A DNA stretch of 64,000 nucleotides from contig NZ_BHGK01000001.1 in the NCBI RefSeq assembly GCF_003574295.1, forward strand, positions 992,001 through 1,056,000. The letters are read 5' to 3'. This document shows positions 25,810 to 34,732 of the stretch, piece by piece. The DNA comes from Mediterraneibacter butyricigenes. GTDB lineage: Bacteria > Bacillota > Clostridia > Lachnospirales > Lachnospiraceae. Made by a program: the position numbers and the translations under genes. Position 1 is the first letter of the stretch. Every line of letters begins with the position of its first letter. The notes beneath the pieces were generated by a model. It searched no databases. It was not told the origin of the DNA and saw only the letters and a list, made by a program, of their open reading frames with translations.

Positions 25810-27024
25810 TCAGCCTATCTTCCGAATTGCTTCCAGATAACACTCGATCACATATGCCTGCTGCTCATCCGTCAGGCAGGTATGCAGCGGCAGCGTAATC
25901 TCGCAGGCAAACTGTGCATAGGCATTCGGATAGTCTTCGATCTGAAATCCCAGATTCCTGTAAGCGGTCAGAAGCGGAAGTGGTTTGTAGTGCACATTGG
26001 TTGCCACACCCTGCTCTGCCATCCGCGTAATGATCTCATTACAGGTTTCCCGGCTTCTTCCCGGAAGTCTCGTCAGATAAAGATGTCCGCTGGAGCAATC
26101 CTTTTCTGTAAAATGTTCCAACACCTCCACACCTTCCGGCTTCAGCGCCGCATCATACCGTCCGATCAGCTCCCGTCGTCTTGCCAGGATCCCGTCGTAG
26201 CGCTTCATCTGCGCCAGTCCGATGGCCGCCTGAAGATCTGTCATATTGCATTTATAAAGCGGTGCCACCACATCGTATTCCCAGGCACCGGCCTTTGTCT
26301 TTGCCAAAGCATCCTTGGACTGTCCATGCAAAGACAATAACATGTAGTCTTTATACAGTGCTTCGCTGTCAATCCCGGCATATTCCACCGTTTCAGACCA
26401 GGTCACAGCTCCGCCTTCTGCTGTGGTCAGATTCTTCACGGCATGGAAGGAAAAACTGGTAAAATCTGCAACTTCTCCGCATTTCTTTCCGTTTTGCTCC
26501 GCTCCGAATGCATGGGCTGCGTCCGCCATCACCAGGATCCGTCCCATTTTTTTCTGACGTTCACTGGTTGGATGGAACAGCGCTTTCTTCTCTTCTGCAA
26601 TGGCGAAAATTTCCGGGTAATACGGATACATGATTCCGGCAAGATCCACGCAGATCACTGCTTTCGTCCGTTCCGTTACCGCTGCTTCCACCTTTTTCGG
26701 ATCCATAATATAGGTTCCCGGAATCGTGTCGATCAGGACCGGCGTTGCTCCCACATGGCAGATCACGCTGCAGGTCGCGGTATAGGTATACGCCGTCGTA
26801 ATGACTTCATCCCCCGCTCCGATCCCCATCGCACGCAGGGTCATTTCCATGCAGGCCGTTGCAGATCCAAGGGCAGCTGCCCTTTTCGTATGGCAACGTG
26901 CTGCAATCTGCTCTTCTAATTTCTTTGTCCTCGGACCGGTGGTAATCCAGCCACTTTTTAACGCATCTGTGACTTCCTGAATCTCCGCTTCCGTGATATC
27001 CGGTGGTGAAAATGGAATCTTCAT
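25810..27024 (-). CDS. DegT/DnrJ/EryC1/StrS nucleotide-sugar aminotransferase (second operon)
   Basis: A 404-residue PLP enzyme. TTAYTYTATCSVI, the aspartate in MADAAHAFG and the lysine in SFHAVKNLTTAEGGAV are the family's cofactor residues. It would aminate the 4-keto sugar made by the dehydratase encoded two bases upstream. An insertion around residue 145-170, holding TSERQKKMG, lengthens the usual 370 residues slightly. Confidence 0.9.
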   Translation of the reverse strand: MKIPFSPPDITEAEIQEVTDALKSGWITTGPRTKKLEEQIAARCHTKRAAALGSATACMEMTLRAMGIGAGDEVITTAYTYTATCSVICHVGATPVLIDTIPGTYIMDPKKVEAAVTERTKAVICVDLAGIMYPYYPEIFAIAEEKKALFHPTSERQKKMGRILVMADAAHAFGAEQNGKKCGEVADFTSFSFHAVKNLTTAEGGAVTWSETVEYAGIDSEALYKDYMLLSLHGQSKDALAKTKAGAWEYDVVAPLYKCNMTDLQAAIGLAQMKRYDGILARRRELIGRYDAALKPEGVEVLEHFTEKDCSSGHLYLTRLPGRSRETCNEIITRMAEQGVATNVHYKPLPLLTAYRNLGFQIEDYPNAYAQFACEITLPLHTCLTDEQQAYVIECYLEAIRKIG

Positions 27025-27026
27025 GA

Positions 27027-29009
27027 TTATTCTGTCCTCTCTTCTTTATCTGCCACACCTCTCTCCAGAAATGCGCTGGGCAATTCTGATCTGTGATCCG
27101 GGAACTCATCATGCAGACTTTCTGCAATCTTTCTATCCCGCTCGATGTCTGCTTCCCGCAGATGATAGGTTGGCACAATCTTATGCACAATATATTTCAT
27201 CCGATCTGTCTCTGCATAGGCTTCCTGATACAGATCTTCCAGATCTTTGATAAATTCATCCTCGTCAAATTCAATCGGTCTTCCGATATGAATCAGTTCA
27301 TTTTCTGTCTGCTTCAGGCCTTCTTCATCCATCAAAAGCTCTTCATAGAGTTTTTCCCCCGGACGAAGACCGGTATACTTAATCTCAATATCTTTTCCTA
27401 CCGTATAACCGGACAGTTGGATCAGGTTCTTCGCCAGATCTGCAATCTTCACCGGCTGTCCCATATCCAGAACAAAAATTTCTCCGCCCTTTGCACTGGC
27501 TCCTGCCTGTAACACCAGGGAAACTGCTTCCGGAATGGTCATAAAGTACCGGATGATATCCGGATGAGTCACCGTCACCGGACCGCCCGCCTCAATCTGT
27601 TTCTTGAACAGCGGGATCACACTTCCGTTGCTTCCCAATACATTTCCAAACCGTACCGCTACGTATTCGGTCTTCGAATGGTTGCTGAACATCTGGATGA
27701 TCATTTCGCACATCCGCTTGGAAGCACCCATGATATTGGTCGGGTTTACCGCTTTGTCCGTGGAAATCAATACAAACTTTGAAGCTCCGAACCGATCGGC
27801 TGCCAACGCCACTTTATAGGTTCCGAATACATTATTTTTAATCGCCTCGTTGGGGCTGTCCTCCATCAGCGGTACATGCTTATGCGCTGCCGCATGATAA
27901 ACGATATCCGGACGGTATTTTGCGAAGACGCTGTTGACCTTCCGTCCGTTTCGCACCGAACCAATCAGAACTACCAGATCCAGATTCGGATAATGGGCTT
28001 TCAGTTCCTGTTGAATATCATAAGCATTGTTCTCATAAATATCAAAAATGATCAACTGCCGGACACCGTTTGCCGCAATCTGACGGCAGAGCTCGCTTCC
28101 GATACTTCCGCCTCCTCCGGTCACCAACACGACTTTATCGGAAACATAACGTCCGATCTTCTCTGTGGTGATTTTGATCGGGGCTCTTCCCAGAAGATCT
28201 TCGATCTCTACCTGCCGCAACTTTGACACGGTCACTTCTCCGTTGACCAACTGATATACGCCCGGAAGCAGTTTCAGTTCACAGTTTGGCACTTTCTGAC
28301 AGATCTGCAGGATTTTCTGCTGTTCTCTCTTGTCCGCACTGGGAATGGCTACGATGATCTCTGTGATTCCATAGCGCTTTGCATTTTCCACGATGGTATC
28401 CCGGCCGCCCACGACTTTTACCCCATGAATATAGGTGCCGTGCTTTCTCGGATTATCATCAATAATACAGCAGATCTTAGCATCCAGCTCCGTACTGAGT
28501 TCCAGCTCTTTCATCACCACGTTGCAGGCCTCGCCCGCTCCCACGATCATGGTATGCCGCATATGACCGCCATGAATATTTGCCCGATATAACAATCGAA
28601 GCAACCGATAGGAAAATCGACTGAAACAAGTCAGCAGGAACAGCGAGGTTCCGTAAATCACAAAATAGCTCCGGTAAATCGGATGGTAAGTCAGATAATA
28701 CGCCAACACATTAAACAGGACGCAGATCGCGCAGGCTTCCAGAATGTAGACCAGCTCTTTGATACTGGCAAATCTCCACAAACTGGAATACAGACGGAAG
28801 ATCAGATATACGATCACGGTAAATACCGTATTGATAATCACCAGATCCCAAACCGAATCCATGTAATACCCTGGGATCTCACTCATATGCATGTTAAAAC
28901 GCACCCAAAGTGCAAGAAATGAGCTGACATTTACGAATACAACATCCAGTATCACCAACATCACTTTATAAATTGCGGATAAATCCCATTTTTTAAACCA
29001 GTTCTTCAT
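27027..29009 (-). CDS. CapD/FlaA1-type membrane nucleotide-sugar 4,6-dehydratase
   Basis: A 660-residue protein with four N-terminal membrane helices (about residues 12-130). A CoA-binding-like Rossmann region follows (MIVGAGEACNVVM, about 150), then the SDR catalytic domain with VTGGGGSIGSELC (near 295). The catalytic Tyr is replaced by Met in the NIMGASKR motif (near 425), as in WbpM/PglF/CapD. These enzymes turn UDP-GlcNAc into a 4-keto-6-deoxy sugar. It feeds the DegT aminotransferase directly downstream and perhaps also that of the first operon, which lacks its own dehydratase of this type. Confidence 0.92.
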   Translation of the reverse strand: MKNWFKKWDLSAIYKVMLVILDVVFVNVSSFLALWVRFNMHMSEIPGYYMDSVWDLVIINTVFTVIVYLIFRLYSSLWRFASIKELVYILEACAICVLFNVLAYYLTYHPIYRSYFVIYGTSLFLLTCFSRFSYRLLRLLYRANIHGGHMRHTMIVGAGEACNVVMKELELSTELDAKICCIIDDNPRKHGTYIHGVKVVGGRDTIVENAKRYGITEIIVAIPSADKREQQKILQICQKVPNCELKLLPGVYQLVNGEVTVSKLRQVEIEDLLGRAPIKITTEKIGRYVSDKVVLVTGGGGSIGSELCRQIAANGVRQLIIFDIYENNAYDIQQELKAHYPNLDLVVLIGSVRNGRKVNSVFAKYRPDIVYHAAAHKHVPLMEDSPNEAIKNNVFGTYKVALAADRFGASKFVLISTDKAVNPTNIMGASKRMCEMIIQMFSNHSKTEYVAVRFGNVLGSNGSVIPLFKKQIEAGGPVTVTHPDIIRYFMTIPEAVSLVLQAGASAKGGEIFVLDMGQPVKIADLAKNLIQLSGYTVGKDIEIKYTGLRPGEKLYEELLMDEEGLKQTENELIHIGRPIEFDEDEFIKDLEDLYQEAYAETDRMKYIVHKIVPTYHLREADIERDRKIAESLHDEFPDHRSELPSAFLERGVADKEERTE

Positions 29010-29079
29010 TTCTTAATTTCCTCAAACGCGGAAGGCCTTGCAGACTCTGCAAAACCTCCCGCTCCTTTCAGTTCCTTCT

Positions 29080-30867
29080 CTATTCGGTTGTCACCACATC
29101 ATCCAGAGTCTTGCCTGCTTCCAATGCATCAATTGCTGCTTTAATCGCATCCACAGACTCCTGATTCGGCTGCATCACATACAATGCTTTTCCAGAATAG
29201 GAATAGCACATCTGGTTGTCACCGGTTCCCTCTGCCGCCATGGATTTGATGCTCCATTTTGGTGCATCGGCAAGCTGTGTCTTAATCAGCTTCTGAATCT
29301 GTTCCATAGACATGTTGGTGTCCACATTTCCACTGACACTGGTAATGATTCCGTTGGCGCCTGTCAGGATCGCCGGAGATACCATCTTCTTAATCATAGC
29401 CGTAAGCACTGCCTGCTGATCTTTTCCTCTCTGGTTGTCTCCTCCCGGCACATTCTGACGTTCTCTGGAGAATGCCAGTGCCTGTTTGCCATTAAAGTGA
29501 TTGGTTCCCTGCACTACGTTCATGACCAGTCCGGAATCGTTGCTGGTGGTAAACGCATACTCAGAATCCACATCCACACCGCCAAGCGCATCTACAATAT
29601 CGATCAGAGAGGTAAAGTTCACTCTCGCATAGAAATCAAGATTCGTATCATACAGCTGTTCCAGCGTTGACATAGATGCATCTACTCCATAGATTCCCGC
29701 ATGGGTCAGCTTGTCCTTCTGTCCGCCGGAAATTCCCGGAATCTCTACATAATAATCTCGCGGTGTAGTGACCAGGAGAATCTGGTGGGTTGTCGGATTG
29801 ACCTCCGCGATAATATTTACATCGCTTCGGCTGTTTGTCTCGATTGCTCCGTACACATCAATTCCACTGATATAAACGCTGAAGCAGTCGTTCACATTAA
29901 CATCCTTGCTTTCGTTCTTTACTTCACTCTTGATGTCATGACTGTAAATTACCTTGGTATTGTCCGAATATCCTTCGAAAGCTTCCTCCAAAATACCGGT
30001 ATAGCCTTCATTATATACAATGGCATCCACTTCTCCATCATGCAATGCCTGAGCCTGTTCTGCCAGACTGTTGTATTCCACCGTCTTTACGTCTGTTCCC
30101 AGCTCTTTATTCATGGCATCAACCGTCTCTTCGATCTGTTCGCCCTTCATCTTGTACTGCACGCCAAAGGTGTAATCCTTTGCGTCTTTTAACTTCTCAG
30201 CCTTATCATCAGCCATAACCGCAACCACAACCTTGTCCAGTTTGTAGTCCCCACCGGTCACTTTGTCTAACGCCAGGATACCCTTGATTCCGAAATAGCA
30301 TCCGAGGATCAGAAGCAGCGTAATAATCACACTTAAGATTTTTCCGGCAATCGCATTTTTCTTTGAGAAGAACTGGCTTGCCAGAATAATACCACAGAAT
30401 AAGAATAACAGAACACCGATGATTGCGTAATAAGTCATCGGAAGCATGTTTAATATCTTCAGCACTACCATCGCAGCCACACTGGCTACTGCCTGGATTC
30501 CGGTCAGTACCAGACCAACATTTCGGCTGATCCGGTTCTTCCTGTATGCCTTACTGGCTTTCGAGCCTTTGCCGCCCCTCTGGGAATTCGGATGTCCCTG
30601 TGGACGGGTAGATCTTGAGGCAGAGCTTCTTGCTCCGGATCCATTTCTGGAAGCAGATCCGTTTCTGGATCCTGATCCGGTTCTTCCTGATGCTCCGCTT
30701 CTGGACGCCGATCCGCTTCGGCTGCCTGATGATTTTGGGGTTGTATTGGAACTGGAAGTTCTTCTTCGGCTTCCCTCGCCAGAAGATCCTGTGCCAGTTG
30801 CTCTTCGTTTCTTGCGCTGTTGATTTTTACGATATTCCTCGCGCTGTCTCTCATCTCTCTGACTCAT
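29080..30867 (-). CDS. LytR-CpsA-Psr (LCP) family glycopolymer ligase with long cationic tail
   Basis: About 595 residues from the ATG at 30867 (MSQRDERQ); AAAGGA stands 12 bases upstream. Residues 1-110 are a low-complexity Ser/Gly/Arg/Asn stretch ahead of three membrane segments (about 120-220). Outside, a segment with DAKDYTFGVQYK and GEVDAIVYNEGYT resembles a solute-binding-like accessory domain. The LCP domain follows, with VYISGIDVYG, RSDVNIIAEVN, TTPRDYYVEIP and the arginine-rich FSRERQNVPGGDNQRGKDQQ. LCP proteins move glycan chains from lipid carriers to peptidoglycan. Standing first in the second operon, it probably anchors its polymer. Confidence 0.9.
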   Translation of the reverse strand: MSQRDERQREEYRKNQQRKKRRATGTGSSGEGSRRRTSSSNTTPKSSGSRSGSASRSGASGRTGSGSRNGSASRNGSGARSSASRSTRPQGHPNSQRGGKGSKASKAYRKNRISRNVGLVLTGIQAVASVAAMVVLKILNMLPMTYYAIIGVLLFLFCGIILASQFFSKKNAIAGKILSVIITLLLILGCYFGIKGILALDKVTGGDYKLDKVVVAVMADDKAEKLKDAKDYTFGVQYKMKGEQIEETVDAMNKELGTDVKTVEYNSLAEQAQALHDGEVDAIVYNEGYTGILEEAFEGYSDNTKVIYSHDIKSEVKNESKDVNVNDCFSVYISGIDVYGAIETNSRSDVNIIAEVNPTTHQILLVTTPRDYYVEIPGISGGQKDKLTHAGIYGVDASMSTLEQLYDTNLDFYARVNFTSLIDIVDALGGVDVDSEYAFTTSNDSGLVMNVVQGTNHFNGKQALAFSRERQNVPGGDNQRGKDQQAVLTAMIKKMVSPAILTGANGIITSVSGNVDTNMSMEQIQKLIKTQLADAPKWSIKSMAAEGTGDNQMCYSYSGKALYVMQPNQESVDAIKAAIDALEAGKTLDDVVTTE

Positions 30868-30955
30868 TTGTATCTTGTTTCCTTTCCATACTAAATATAC
30901 TTCCCTGCAAACTAATGTGCCGGAAGTCATACTGCCCCCTGCACATACTTTATAT

Positions 30956-30984
30956 ATCTTACCATCTTTTCCCTTATTCCGCAA
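30956..30984 (-). promoter_or_regulatory. Possible promoter of the second polysaccharide operon
   Basis: On the minus strand TAAGAT (30956-30961) lies 17 bases from TTGCGG (30979-30984). The -10 is good and the -35 is weak. The leader would be about 85 bases. Confidence 0.35.
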
Positions 30985-31041
30985 GAATTCACGGCATTTC
31001 TTAGCATTTCTAAGAATTCCTTAATAAAAAGAGCGTAATTG

Positions 31042-31070
31042 TTTACATTGCACAATTTCTACCGTACAAT
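31042..31070 (+). promoter_or_regulatory. Promoter of the phosphofructokinase gene
   Basis: TTTACA (31042-31047), 17 bases, TACAAT (31065-31070): a strong sigma-A-type promoter 25-30 bases before the GGAGGTGA ribosome site. Confidence 0.75.
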
Positions 31071-31101
31071 AGAATTATCAAACTAATCGGAGGTGACTTC
31101 T

Positions 31102-32340
31102 ATGAAAGGAAATGTAATCGTAGGACAGTCCGGCGGCCCGACTGCTGCCATCAATTCCAGTCTTGCCGGTGTATACCGCACCGCCATCGACCGTGGAGCA
31201 AAGAAAGTGTACGGAATGATCCACGGAATACAGGGACTGCTGCAGGAGCGCTATCTGGATCTGTCTCAATATATTACAAATGATCTGGATACCGAATTAT
31301 TGAAGCGCACACCCGCCGCGTTTTTGGGATCCTGCCGCTATAAACTGCCGGAGATCCATGAAGATATGGAAGTCTACAAAAAGATTTTTGCAATCCTGGA
31401 TAAACTGGAGATCGAAGCTTTCATCTATATCGGAGGAAACGACTCCATGGATACTATCAAAAAACTGTCCGACTATGCGATCATCACCGGACATCCTGCC
31501 CGTTTTATCGGCTGCCCGAAAACCATCGATAACGACCTGGCTCTGACTGACCACACGCCGGGATACGGAAGTGCCGCCAAATATATCGGTACTTCTGTCA
31601 AAGAGATCATCCGCGACGGCTACTGTCTGGAATACGAAAATGGCGTGGTAACGATTGTGGAAATCATGGGACGAAATGCCGGATGGCTGACCGGAGCCGC
31701 TGCCCTCGCCAAAGGGGAAGACTGTGACGGACCGGATATGATCTATCTGCCGGAGATTCCGTTCGATCTAGAAAAATTCACCCAGCGCGTCAAGAAATTG
31801 CTCCAGAAAAAGTCTTCCGTTGTGATTGCCGTTTCCGAAGGAATCCGGTTGAAAGACGGCCGTTATGTCTGCGAACTTGGCGACAGTATCGATTTCGTAG
31901 ATGCTTTCGGACACAAGCAGTTATCCGGAACCGCCGGTTATCTTTCCAGCTTTATCGCAGGCGAAACCGGTAGCAAGACCCGTGCCATCGAGCTCAGCAC
32001 TTTACAGCGTTCCGCTTCCCACCTGGCTTCCCGCGTGGATATTCTGGAAGCTTACCAGGTTGGTGGTGCCGCAGTGAAAGCTGCTGACGAAGGAGATTCC
32101 GGTAAAATGGTGGTATTGGTTCGACACTCTGATGATCCGTACCAGAGCGGAACCGAAGTGAAAGATGTACACAAGATCGCCAACGATGAAAAACTTGTGC
32201 CTAGAGAATGGGTAACGAAAGACGGTACGTATGTAACCGATGAATTTATCAACTATGTGCGACCGCTGATCCAGGGTGATGTTTCCCCGGTTATGGTGGA
32301 CGGAATTCCGAGACATCTGTACCGGCCGCTGAATCTGTGA
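31102..32340 (+). CDS. pfp: Pyrophosphate-type 6-phosphofructokinase
   Basis: A 412-residue cytosolic enzyme that phosphorylates fructose 6-phosphate. The ATG at 31102 is chosen because GGAGGTGA (31089-31096) lies just before it; the GTG at 31093 is part of that site. Phosphate loop GQSGGPTAAIN (8-18), donor-site GGNDS (111-115) and catalytic PKTIDND (139-145). The aspartate after GGN and the lysine before TIDND are the residues that in this family mark PPi rather than ATP as donor. The GGN in place of GGD is slightly unusual. Monocistronic, with promoter and terminator. Confidence 0.88.
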   Translation: MKGNVIVGQSGGPTAAINSSLAGVYRTAIDRGAKKVYGMIHGIQGLLQERYLDLSQYITNDLDTELLKRTPAAFLGSCRYKLPEIHEDMEVYKKIFAILDKLEIEAFIYIGGNDSMDTIKKLSDYAIITGHPARFIGCPKTIDNDLALTDHTPGYGSAAKYIGTSVKEIIRDGYCLEYENGVVTIVEIMGRNAGWLTGAAALAKGEDCDGPDMIYLPEIPFDLEKFTQRVKKLLQKKSSVVIAVSEGIRLKDGRYVCELGDSIDFVDAFGHKQLSGTAGYLSSFIAGETGSKTRAIELSTLQRSASHLASRVDILEAYQVGGAAVKAADEGDSGKMVVLVRHSDDPYQSGTEVKDVHKIANDEKLVPREWVTKDGTYVTDEFINYVRPLIQGDVSPVMVDGIPRHLYRPLNL

Positions 32341-32356
32341 GATTTATGAAATGCAC

Positions 32357-32390
32357 AAAAAGAGTCATTGCAATTCGCAATGACTCTTTT
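32357..32390 (+). terminator. Terminator between pfp and tRNA-Arg (bidirectional)
   Basis: A perfect 14-base-pair stem (AAAAGAGTCATTGC and its complement) with a 5-base loop, flanked by A and T runs, so it can stop transcripts from both the phosphofructokinase gene and the convergent tRNA-Arg. Confidence 0.85.
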
Positions 32391-32397
32391 CATTCAG

Positions 32398-32471
32398 CGT
32401 GCGCGAGAAGATTCGAACTCCCGACCTTCTGGTCCGTAGCCAGACGCTCTATCCAGCTGAGCTACGCGCAC
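32398..32471 (-). tRNA. tRNA-Arg (ACG)
   Basis: A 74-base cloverleaf: acceptor GTGCGCG/CGCGCAC, D-arm GCTCAGCTGGATAGAGC, anticodon loop CTACGGA (ACG), T-loop TTCGAAT. CCA is not encoded. Confidence 0.95.
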
Positions 32472-32504
32472 ATTCCACTGTTCTATTGTTCAACAGCAGA
32501 ATTT

Positions 32505-32533
32505 ATTTTATATGATATTATCGAAAATGTCAA
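32505..32533 (-). promoter_or_regulatory. Promoter of tRNA-Arg
   Basis: On the minus strand TTGACA (32528-32533), 17 bases, TAAAAT (32505-32510), about 35 bases before the tRNA. Confidence 0.8.
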
Positions 32534-32551
32534 GGGGCAATTTCAAACTTT

Positions 32552-33694
32552 TTACACATCCTCTTCCTGTCGCAGGGTCCACACATCCAGCCCGTTCACT
32601 TCCACATGGTCATCCACCGCAATCACCAGGCACTGTCTCCCATCGATCACACGCGTCTCCACCAGGTCGGTTCGTTCCGGATTCACTTTGATGGTGATAT
32701 CTGGGGTATGAATCTCGAACTGACGGGTATTGGTGATGTTGGACGCAAGCAATGTGGTCTTTTCTCCCGCCACATGCTCATATTCTTCTTCAAACCGTTC
32801 CAAATTTTCTGAAGGCACACCGCTTTCTTCCAGCAGACGCTTCACGTCCGGTTTTGCAAGTGCCAGCGGTTCCGGGTCTTCTTTATTCGCCTCCAGCATT
32901 TCGTTCAGATTTTCATGGATATTTTTTACAATTTCATAGCTCCGGTCTTCTCCCAGCGTATCTGCAATCAGGGTCTGGAACACTTCCTTCTGATCTCCGG
33001 AAGAGAGCACCTGCTGACAGCCCAATACTTCTTCGATAAACGGCCACTGCAGCTCATCCGGTTTCTTAGAATAATAGAGGGCGCCGTGGATGTTGGTTCC
33101 ACGCTCCTCAAACAGCGGGAATAAAAATCCCTTTACCGGAGCTGCCACCACCCAGTCCCGAACCCTGTCCTCGATGCTGTTGTGTTCCGCATTGTAGCTT
33201 AAGCCTGCTTTTGACAGGGACACCGGACAGATACTGCATAACATATATTCGTAGACTTCCTCGGATGCATCGAACATCTCCATTCCATCGGATGCTTTTC
33301 CGGGAATGTCATAATTCCCATGGATCAGAACAATATAGTAATTTTCCGGATAATCATAAAACTCGATCACCTTCCGGTAAAATTCTTCCAGTAGCATGTC
33401 ATCTTCCAGTTTGCTCTTTAAAAGCTGCATCAGAAAATCATGCCGTCCGCCAGGCTTCTCTGCCTCCAGCGGGAACTCCATGGTCAGAAGATTTCGTCCC
33501 ACTGTTCCGGACAGGGTTTTCTTGAAAATATCATAATATTTAAACGCTTCTTCCTCCGGCATGGACAGAAAAGCTTCCTTCGACAACAGTTTGATCTCTT
33601 TATCTCCATCTACATAACATCCGCAAATCCTTGTGATCGCACAGTTTTCCGGTGAAAACTGTCTGCGGATTTCTAATACGTCTTTTTTATTCAT
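32552..33694 (-). CDS. DUF4317 family protein
   Basis: A 380-residue soluble protein without signal peptide. The start MNKKDVLEIRRQFSPENCAI and ICGCYVDGDKE, then IVLIHGNYDIPGK in the middle, are typical of the DUF4317 family, found widely in Lachnospiraceae and of unknown function. The start ATG at 33694 follows AGGAGGATAA. It has its own promoter and no operon partners, which suggests a core but uncharacterised role. Confidence 0.8.
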   Translation of the reverse strand: MNKKDVLEIRRQFSPENCAITRICGCYVDGDKEIKLLSKEAFLSMPEEEAFKYYDIFKKTLSGTVGRNLLTMEFPLEAEKPGGRHDFLMQLLKSKLEDDMLLEEFYRKVIEFYDYPENYYIVLIHGNYDIPGKASDGMEMFDASEEVYEYMLCSICPVSLSKAGLSYNAEHNSIEDRVRDWVVAAPVKGFLFPLFEERGTNIHGALYYSKKPDELQWPFIEEVLGCQQVLSSGDQKEVFQTLIADTLGEDRSYEIVKNIHENLNEMLEANKEDPEPLALAKPDVKRLLEESGVPSENLERFEEEYEHVAGEKTTLLASNITNTRQFEIHTPDITIKVNPERTDLVETRVIDGRQCLVIAVDDHVEVNGLDVWTLRQEEDV

Positions 33695-33727
33695 CTCATT
33701 TATCCTCCTGTTTTTTGCACTATTGAT

Positions 33728-33755
33728 ATTATACTAGATTCCGTTCTTTGAGCAA
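33728..33755 (-). promoter_or_regulatory. Promoter of the DUF4317 gene
   Basis: On the minus strand TATAAT (33728-33733), 16 bases from TTGCTC (33750-33755), 34 bases before the ATG. Confidence 0.55.
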
Positions 33756-33766
33756 GAAAAAAAATA

Positions 33767-33796
33767 AACTGGCATGGTTATTTTTCTCAGAACTGG
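33767..33796 (+). promoter_or_regulatory. Direct AACTGG repeats before the vitamin B6 kinase gene
   Basis: AACTGG occurs at 33767-33772 and 33791-33796, 24 bases apart (about two helix turns), each followed by a T run (TATTTTT, then ATTTTT). MocR-type PdxR regulators of B6 genes bind direct repeats, so this may be an operator; the regulator is not in the window. Confidence 0.3.
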
Positions 33797-33862
33797 TCAT
33801 TTTTGAATATCCACTTTTATGCTATCCTACCAGAAGCTAGCAAAAAGAAACGAGGAATCCTT

Positions 33863-34732
33863 ATGACCAAGAAAATTGCAGTAATCAATGATTTATCCGG
33901 TTTCGGCCGTTGTTCTTTGGTGGCAGCTATTTCTGCGATCTCTGCGATGGGAAGTTCGCCCTGCCCTCTTCCGACCGCAGTTTTAAGTTCACAGACCGGC
34001 TACCCCAGCTATTTTTGTGATGATTATACCGATAAAATGACAATCTTTCAGCAGGAGTGGGAAAAACTTCAGGCACATTTTGACGGAATTTACACCGGAT
34101 TTGTGGCAAGCGAAACCCAGATTCTTCATATTTTTGAATTTCTGGATCGTTTTCAGGGAGAGAACACGTTCCTTCTGGTGGATCCAGTCATGGGCGACAA
34201 CGGTTGCTCCTACGACATGTTCACTCCCAGGCTTTGTGATTTGATGAAAGAGTTGGTGCTTCGCGCCGATTATATCACTCCGAATCTGACAGAGCTTTGC
34301 CTTCTTACAGATACGGATTACTCCACTTTCACTCAGATCGATGATCCATCTCTTTTGAGTGAACGGATCAAAGCCCTGGCACACACACTGATTGCCCATG
34401 GGCCACATACCGTGATTGTCACCGGAATTCATTTTAAAGATCCGGAAACCGGTATTGCACAGATGGGCAATCTTTCCATCACGAAAGAGCAATGCAAGAT
34501 GCAGGCATTTCCTTATATCGGTGGAAGTTATTCCGGCACCGGGGATCTGTTTGCCTCCATCCTGACCGGTGGCATTGCCCGTGGGGATTCTCCCGACGAT
34601 CTGGTGCGTCTTGCCGCTACTTTCATTGAAACTGCAATGAAAGACTCAGCCAGGGAACAGGTTCCCGCCAATGACGGCGTCAATTATGAACCTTATCTCT
34701 GGATGCTTACCAGAAAAGGAGACATATCATGA
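33863..34732 (+). CDS. Pyridoxamine/pyridoxal kinase-like protein (PdxK/ThiD ribokinase superfamily)
   Basis: About 289 residues from the ATG at 33863, behind CGAGGA. VINDLSGFGRCSLVAAI (N-terminal substrate loop), VDPVMGDNG (near residue 110), TPNLTE and the anion-hole motif SYSGTGDLFAS (near 225) are as in pyridoxal kinases of the PdxK/PdxY type. It phosphorylates B6 vitamers, making the cofactor needed by the many PLP enzymes here. Its stop overlaps the start of the ECF transporter gene (ATGA), strongly linking uptake and trapping of a vitamin. A thiamine-precursor kinase is the alternative. Confidence 0.85.
   Translation: MTKKIAVINDLSGFGRCSLVAAISAISAMGSSPCPLPTAVLSSQTGYPSYFCDDYTDKMTIFQQEWEKLQAHFDGIYTGFVASETQILHIFEFLDRFQGENTFLLVDPVMGDNGCSYDMFTPRLCDLMKELVLRADYITPNLTELCLLTDTDYSTFTQIDDPSLLSERIKALAHTLIAHGPHTVIVTGIHFKDPETGIAQMGNLSITKEQCKMQAFPYIGGSYSGTGDLFASILTGGIARGDSPDDLVRLAATFIETAMKDSAREQVPANDGVNYEPYLWMLTRKGDIS

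Noticed and set aside
30446-31004. Plus-strand frames rich in Pro, Leu and Asp
   Set aside because: Antisense of the low-complexity Ser/Arg tail of the LCP gene, which keeps several frames open.
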